Source: Bacteroidales bacterium
GTDB taxonomy: Bacteria > Bacteroidota > Bacteroidia > Bacteroidales > F082
Direction: 5' to 3'
Assembly (NCBI GenBank): GCA_017477425.1
Contig: JAFUVT010000016.1
Location: 62,001-126,000, forward strand
DNA length: 64,000 nucleotides
Below, in pieces: positions 60,301 to 64,000 of this stretch. The position numbers were made by a program, and so were the translations under genes. The notes under the pieces are model-generated. The model was not told where the DNA came from. It did not search any database and was given only the letters and a program-made list of their open reading frames with translations. Within the stretch, counting starts at the first letter, position 1. Each line of letters starts with the position of its first letter.

Positions 60301-61221
60301 ATGAACACCAAAATTTCGATCTGGAAAAGGGCGGCGCATGCCGTCCTGCTCATCCTGGTTTTTGCCTCGTGCAGCAGGATTGACGAAATCGACATCAACG
60401 ACTTTGATGGAATGGGCAGTGAAGCCTTGCAAGGCCGCGTCGCCGTCTTCGGCAATGTGACCACCGAGATGCGCCAACATAGCGTGACGCTCACCCCCGT
60501 CAAGCAATGGAACGAGAGCCAAGCGCCCCTGCCCGACATCAACCGCGTCTTCGTGCTTTGCGGAAACGACACGATACTTTATACGGAGCAACCCATCGGC
60601 GAATTTGCCCCGAACACCCATAGTAAGACCTTTGTCTCGGAGCAACCTTTCAAGGGCGAGGTGGGCAAGACCTACCGACTCGTCATCGAGACCCCTGCGG
60701 GCGACATCACCGCCGAGGACGAGCTGCTGGCTTTGGGCAATACGGACTATTTCCAACTGATGAAGGACAACGTCCACTGCCGCATCTACCAAACCCCTTC
60801 GGGAAGAACCAAATACGACATCCAATTCCCCAAGCACATCTACACGCTTTCGGAACAGCCCGCCATCTCTGGCGTCACCTTCTATTCACCCGAAAACATT
60901 CCTATTGACAGCCTCTATTTCTGGACTTTTGTCCACTCCGACCTGTCGTTGCAAGCGCTTTTCTCCGAGCAATCCTTTGCCAACAGCTACGATTTGAGTG
61001 ACTTAAGCCGAGAGGAAGACTTCATCACCTGTTCGGTCTCGCCATCGTTCTACAGTTTCCTGCTCAACGTGTTCAACGAATCCGACTGGAGTATGGGACT
61101 TTTTGCCTCCATTTCGGGCAATGCCCAAGGCAATGTCAAAAACGGCTATGGCTATTTCTTCGCTTCCGACGTGCAGCGCAAGCGTTTTGCTTTCAATGAA
61201 TTAACCGACGAAAACGAATAA
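60301..61221 (+). CDS. DUF4249-family lipoprotein
   Basis: 306 residues. Signal peptide with lipobox (LLILVFASCSRID). The mature part is beta-rich: LQGRVAVFGNVTTEM, then VFVLCGNDTILYTEQPIG, then EVGKTYRLVIETPAGDITAE near 120, which is the recognisable DUF4249 core. The C-terminal region has GYGYFFASDVQRKRFAF. DUF4249 lipoproteins pair with TonB-dependent receptors and probably cap them. Here the gene precedes the receptor by 3 nt; the reverse order is more usual. Confidence 0.87.
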   Translation: MNTKISIWKRAAHAVLLILVFASCSRIDEIDINDFDGMGSEALQGRVAVFGNVTTEMRQHSVTLTPVKQWNESQAPLPDINRVFVLCGNDTILYTEQPIGEFAPNTHSKTFVSEQPFKGEVGKTYRLVIETPAGDITAEDELLALGNTDYFQLMKDNVHCRIYQTPSGRTKYDIQFPKHIYTLSEQPAISGVTFYSPENIPIDSLYFWTFVHSDLSLQALFSEQSFANSYDLSDLSREEDFITCSVSPSFYSFLLNVFNESDWSMGLFASISGNAQGNVKNGYGYFFASDVQRKRFAFNELTDENE

Positions 61222-61224
61222 GCC

Positions 61225-63447
61225 ATGAAACGAATCCTCATCACCATATTGTTTTTGGCCGCTTTTGTTGGTCTTCGGGCACAGACCTACACCCTCAGTG
61301 GCCACATCGTCGATGCCACCACGGGCGAAATGCTCATCGGGGCCACTTTGTTTGAGGCTTCGTCGCAAACCGGAACCTCGGCCAACGGCTACGGTTTCTA
61401 TTCGTTGCGTCTGCCTGCCGGAAAGCACAAGTTGCAATGCGCCTATTTGGGCTATATCACACAAGAAGTTGAAATTCAACTGGATGGCGACAAGACTTTG
61501 GAAATCAAATTGGAGGAAAACGCCGTGGGATTGGGCGAAGTCACCGTGGAGGCGGCTTCTGTCGAGCGTCCGCAAAGGCAAAACGAATTCAACGCCGAGA
61601 TGCTGACCATCAACCAGATACGAAAACTTCCGAGCGTGTTTGGCGAGGCCGACATCATCAAGGCGGTGCAGATGCAATCGGGCGTGAAGACCATCGGCGA
61701 TGCCTCGTCGGGCCTGCTCGTGCGCGGCGGCACCAACGACCAGAACCTCATCCTCATCGACGAAGCCCCAATTTACAATCCCTCGCATCTCTTCGGCATG
61801 ATTTCCATCTTCAACCCCGAGGCGGTGAACCAAGTGACGCTCTACAAGAGCAACATGCCCGCGCAATACGGCGGCCGCGTCTCGGCTGTCCTCGACTGCA
61901 AGATGAAGGAAGGCAACATGAACCGTCACGGTTTTTCGGTCGCGTTGAGTCCCTTCGCCGCTACTTTGACCGCCAACGGTCCCATCGCCAAGGAGCAGGC
62001 TTCCTACCTGATTTCGGCGCGTCGGAGTTTCTTCGACTTGTTCGTGGAACCCAACAAAGGCATGCCTTTGGTCCCGACTTTTTATGACCTGAATGCCAAA
62101 ATCAACACCAAAATCGGGCAAAACGACCGTCTCTATCTCTCGTTTTACAGAGGTCACGACGTCATTGATTCGAACGAAGGCCTGCACAACAACTGGGGCA
62201 ACACCTCGGGCACCTTGCGCTGGACGCACAACTTCGGCAGCCGCTGGTTCCTCAACACGGCCTTCATCGTCAGCGATTACCGCAACGACTTGAACTTCAT
62301 CTACAAGAAACACGAATTCAACTGGCACACAGGCCTTTCCGACCTCAACTTGAAAGCCGCCTTGAGCTATTACATCGCCCCCGATTGCGAGTTGCGCATT
62401 GGTGCAGGTGCCATCCGACACGCCTTCGTGCCCGGCGAATCGGACAGTTTGCAGACCAGCCTACCCCATCTCCAAGCCATGGAATACTCGGCTTTCGTGC
62501 TCAACGACTGGAAGCCGCTGCGTTGGTTGGGCTTCAATTACGGCCTTCACCTTTCGGCTTTCCAGCCTTTGGACAGCGATGAGAAAGTCATGGTTTATCC
62601 TGAGCCTCGTGTGAGCATGAACGTGATGCTGAACGACGATGCCTCCCTCAAGGCCGCCTATTCGCGCAATGTGCAATATATCCAAGTGCTGCAAAACAAC
62701 TCCTTGAACTACACCTCATTAGAGACTTGGTTCCCCGCCGTCAATGGTTTGAAACCCGTCATTGCCGATGTGGTTTCTGCGGGCTTTTTCCTCGATTTTG
62801 CCGAGCAGTTCTCCACTTCGGTCGAGCTGTATTACAAGAAAGGCCAAAACCAAATCGACTTCATCGACCACGCGCAACTCATCAGCAACCCGAATGTGCT
62901 GAGCCAGGTGAGAAGCGGAAACGCAATGGCCTACGGTGTGGAATTCAACCTTTCGAAGAACGTCGGAAAGTTCACGGGAGCAATGAGTTACACCTATTCG
63001 CGAGTAACCTACACCATCCCCGACATCAACGACGGCAATCCCTATTCGGCCTTGTCAGATATCCCACACGACTTCCGCATCAACGGCAGTTATCAATTCA
63101 CGCCACATTGGAGCGCAAGTGCCGCGTGGCAGTATTCGAGCGGCCATCCCGTCACTTTGCCTGTGGGCTTTTATGAATATATGGGACAGACCGTCCCGAT
63201 TTACACCGAGCGCAACGCGAGCCGCACGCCCGCCTACCATCGCCTCGACCTTTCGTGCGCCTACCAGTCGCCGAAATACAAGAACGGCTTCAACTGGACC
63301 GCGAGTTTCGGCCTGTTCAACGCCTACAACCGCCTCAATCCGTTGGGCTATCAGTTTGAAACCAACACCGAAACGGGCGAGATGCGCGCCTTCGCCTACT
63401 CGATGTTTGGCATCCTGCCTAATGTCTCGGTTCGCGCTGGATGGTGA
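61225..63447 (+). CDS. TonB-dependent receptor with carboxypeptidase-like N-terminal domain
   Basis: 740 residues. Signal peptide (ILITILFLAAFVGLRAQ), then a CarboxypepD_reg-like domain (TYTLSGHIVDATTGEMLIGA, residues 21-100). A plug domain follows (DIIKAVQMQSGVKTIGDASS, VRGGTNDQNLILIDEAPIYN, QYGGRVSAVLDCKM), then a beta-barrel ending with the aromatic VSVRAGW. No canonical TonB box is obvious at the N-terminus of the mature protein. The substrate is unknown; the DUF4249 partner and the absence of SusD argue against a polysaccharide locus of the Sus type. The exbB/exbD cluster at 41-43 kb would energise it. Confidence 0.93.
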   Translation: MKRILITILFLAAFVGLRAQTYTLSGHIVDATTGEMLIGATLFEASSQTGTSANGYGFYSLRLPAGKHKLQCAYLGYITQEVEIQLDGDKTLEIKLEENAVGLGEVTVEAASVERPQRQNEFNAEMLTINQIRKLPSVFGEADIIKAVQMQSGVKTIGDASSGLLVRGGTNDQNLILIDEAPIYNPSHLFGMISIFNPEAVNQVTLYKSNMPAQYGGRVSAVLDCKMKEGNMNRHGFSVALSPFAATLTANGPIAKEQASYLISARRSFFDLFVEPNKGMPLVPTFYDLNAKINTKIGQNDRLYLSFYRGHDVIDSNEGLHNNWGNTSGTLRWTHNFGSRWFLNTAFIVSDYRNDLNFIYKKHEFNWHTGLSDLNLKAALSYYIAPDCELRIGAGAIRHAFVPGESDSLQTSLPHLQAMEYSAFVLNDWKPLRWLGFNYGLHLSAFQPLDSDEKVMVYPEPRVSMNVMLNDDASLKAAYSRNVQYIQVLQNNSLNYTSLETWFPAVNGLKPVIADVVSAGFFLDFAEQFSTSVELYYKKGQNQIDFIDHAQLISNPNVLSQVRSGNAMAYGVEFNLSKNVGKFTGAMSYTYSRVTYTIPDINDGNPYSALSDIPHDFRINGSYQFTPHWSASAAWQYSSGHPVTLPVGFYEYMGQTVPIYTERNASRTPAYHRLDLSCAYQSPKYKNGFNWTASFGLFNAYNRLNPLGYQFETNTETGEMRAFAYSMFGILPNVSVRAGW

Positions 63448-63469
63448 TGTTTTTATGGTGTGATAACGA

Positions 63470-63499
63470 CAAAGGCGACCCCGATTGGAGTCGCCTTTG
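63470..63499. terminator. Bidirectional terminator
   Basis: Stem CAAAGGCGAC / GTCGCCTTTG with a 10-nt loop between convergent genes. Confidence 0.8.
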
Positions 63500-63520
63500 A
63501 TTTTGAATACGGTCCCTTGA

Positions 63521-63961
<441 letters not shown>

Positions 63962-64000
63962 TTATTTGTTGATTTGTTGATTTGTTTAATTGTTTGATTC

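Noticed and set aside
61201..62421. A 406-codon minus-strand frame antisense to the TonB receptor
   Set aside because: Same kind of shadow (Val/Gly/Asp/His-rich), no domain; the receptor and its plug motifs are clear on the other strand.
60301..63447. A SusC/SusD polysaccharide utilisation locus
   Set aside because: The receptor lacks a SusD partner and glycoside hydrolases are absent; the partner is DUF4249.

Overview
The window is a bacterial chromosome segment from the phylum Bacteroidota, most probably order Bacteroidales. The evidence is consistent: promoters of the TAnnTTTG (-7) type sit in front of many genes, Shine-Dalgarno sequences are almost absent, and there are proteins with type IX secretion C-terminal domains, a TonB-dependent receptor with a DUF4249 lipoprotein partner, Omp28-like and DUF6029 outer-membrane proteins, Na+-NQR, a V-type ATPase and an ExbB/ExbD/ExbD cluster. 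No rRNA, CRISPR array, prophage or complete insertion sequence is visible. Two ordinary tRNA genes (Ser-GGA and initiator Met) and one unassigned small RNA gene are present.

Layout. 0-4.6 kb: an ECF sigma factor with a membrane protein, then a broken M23/S41 protease gene next to a DUF4143-type ATPase and a 32-bp tandem repeat. 4.7-7.3 kb: prfB (with its programmed +1 frameshift) and cstA. 7.4-11.5 kb: surface and secreted proteins and a TPR regulator, all on the minus strand. 11.8-13.9 kb: fusA. 14.0-20.1 kb: Na+-NQR genes nqrABCDE, a small antisense membrane gene, then nqrF on its own promoter. 20.2-21.1 kb: an acetyltransferase and a peroxiredoxin. 21.2-23.7 kb: an AT-richer pair, a RhuM-like protein and an HsdR_N/DUF4357 protein, which looks acquired. 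23.8-27.3 kb: the three-gene succinate dehydrogenase/fumarate reductase. 27.4-29.5 kb: a small RNA gene, an unknown gene and comM. 29.9-38.2 kb: two di-heme oxidase lipoproteins flanking a porin and an imelysin, followed by a fused ResB-CcsA cytochrome c maturation protein. 38.2-45.7 kb: a T9SS cargo protein, a cysteate-synthase-like enzyme, the exb cluster, tRNA-Ser, asparaginase and trmO. 45.7-57.3 kb: outer-membrane and lipoprotein genes, manA, an amidohydrolase, mtnN, a LOG-family gene with a kinase-deaminase fusion, nhaC and two calycin-like lipoproteins. 57.4-64 kb: initiator tRNA, era, der, an S4 protein, a DUF4249/TonB receptor pair and the V-ATPase K subunit.

How the genes work together. 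Several genes point to sodium-based, respiratory energy metabolism: Na+-NQR, a quinol-linked fumarate reductase, an NhaC-type antiporter and a V-ATPase rotor subunit with Na+-site-like residues. The di-heme oxidases, porin, imelysin and CcsA form a periplasmic/outer-membrane heme and probably iron module.

The most unusual property is a set of short dispersed palindromic repeats. They are found between genes, where some serve as terminators, but also in frame inside conserved enzymes (NqrA twice, NqrF, FrdA, CcsA, a T9SS protein). In two genes they supply the stop codon. This resembles the coding palindromic elements of Rickettsia, but the families here look different.
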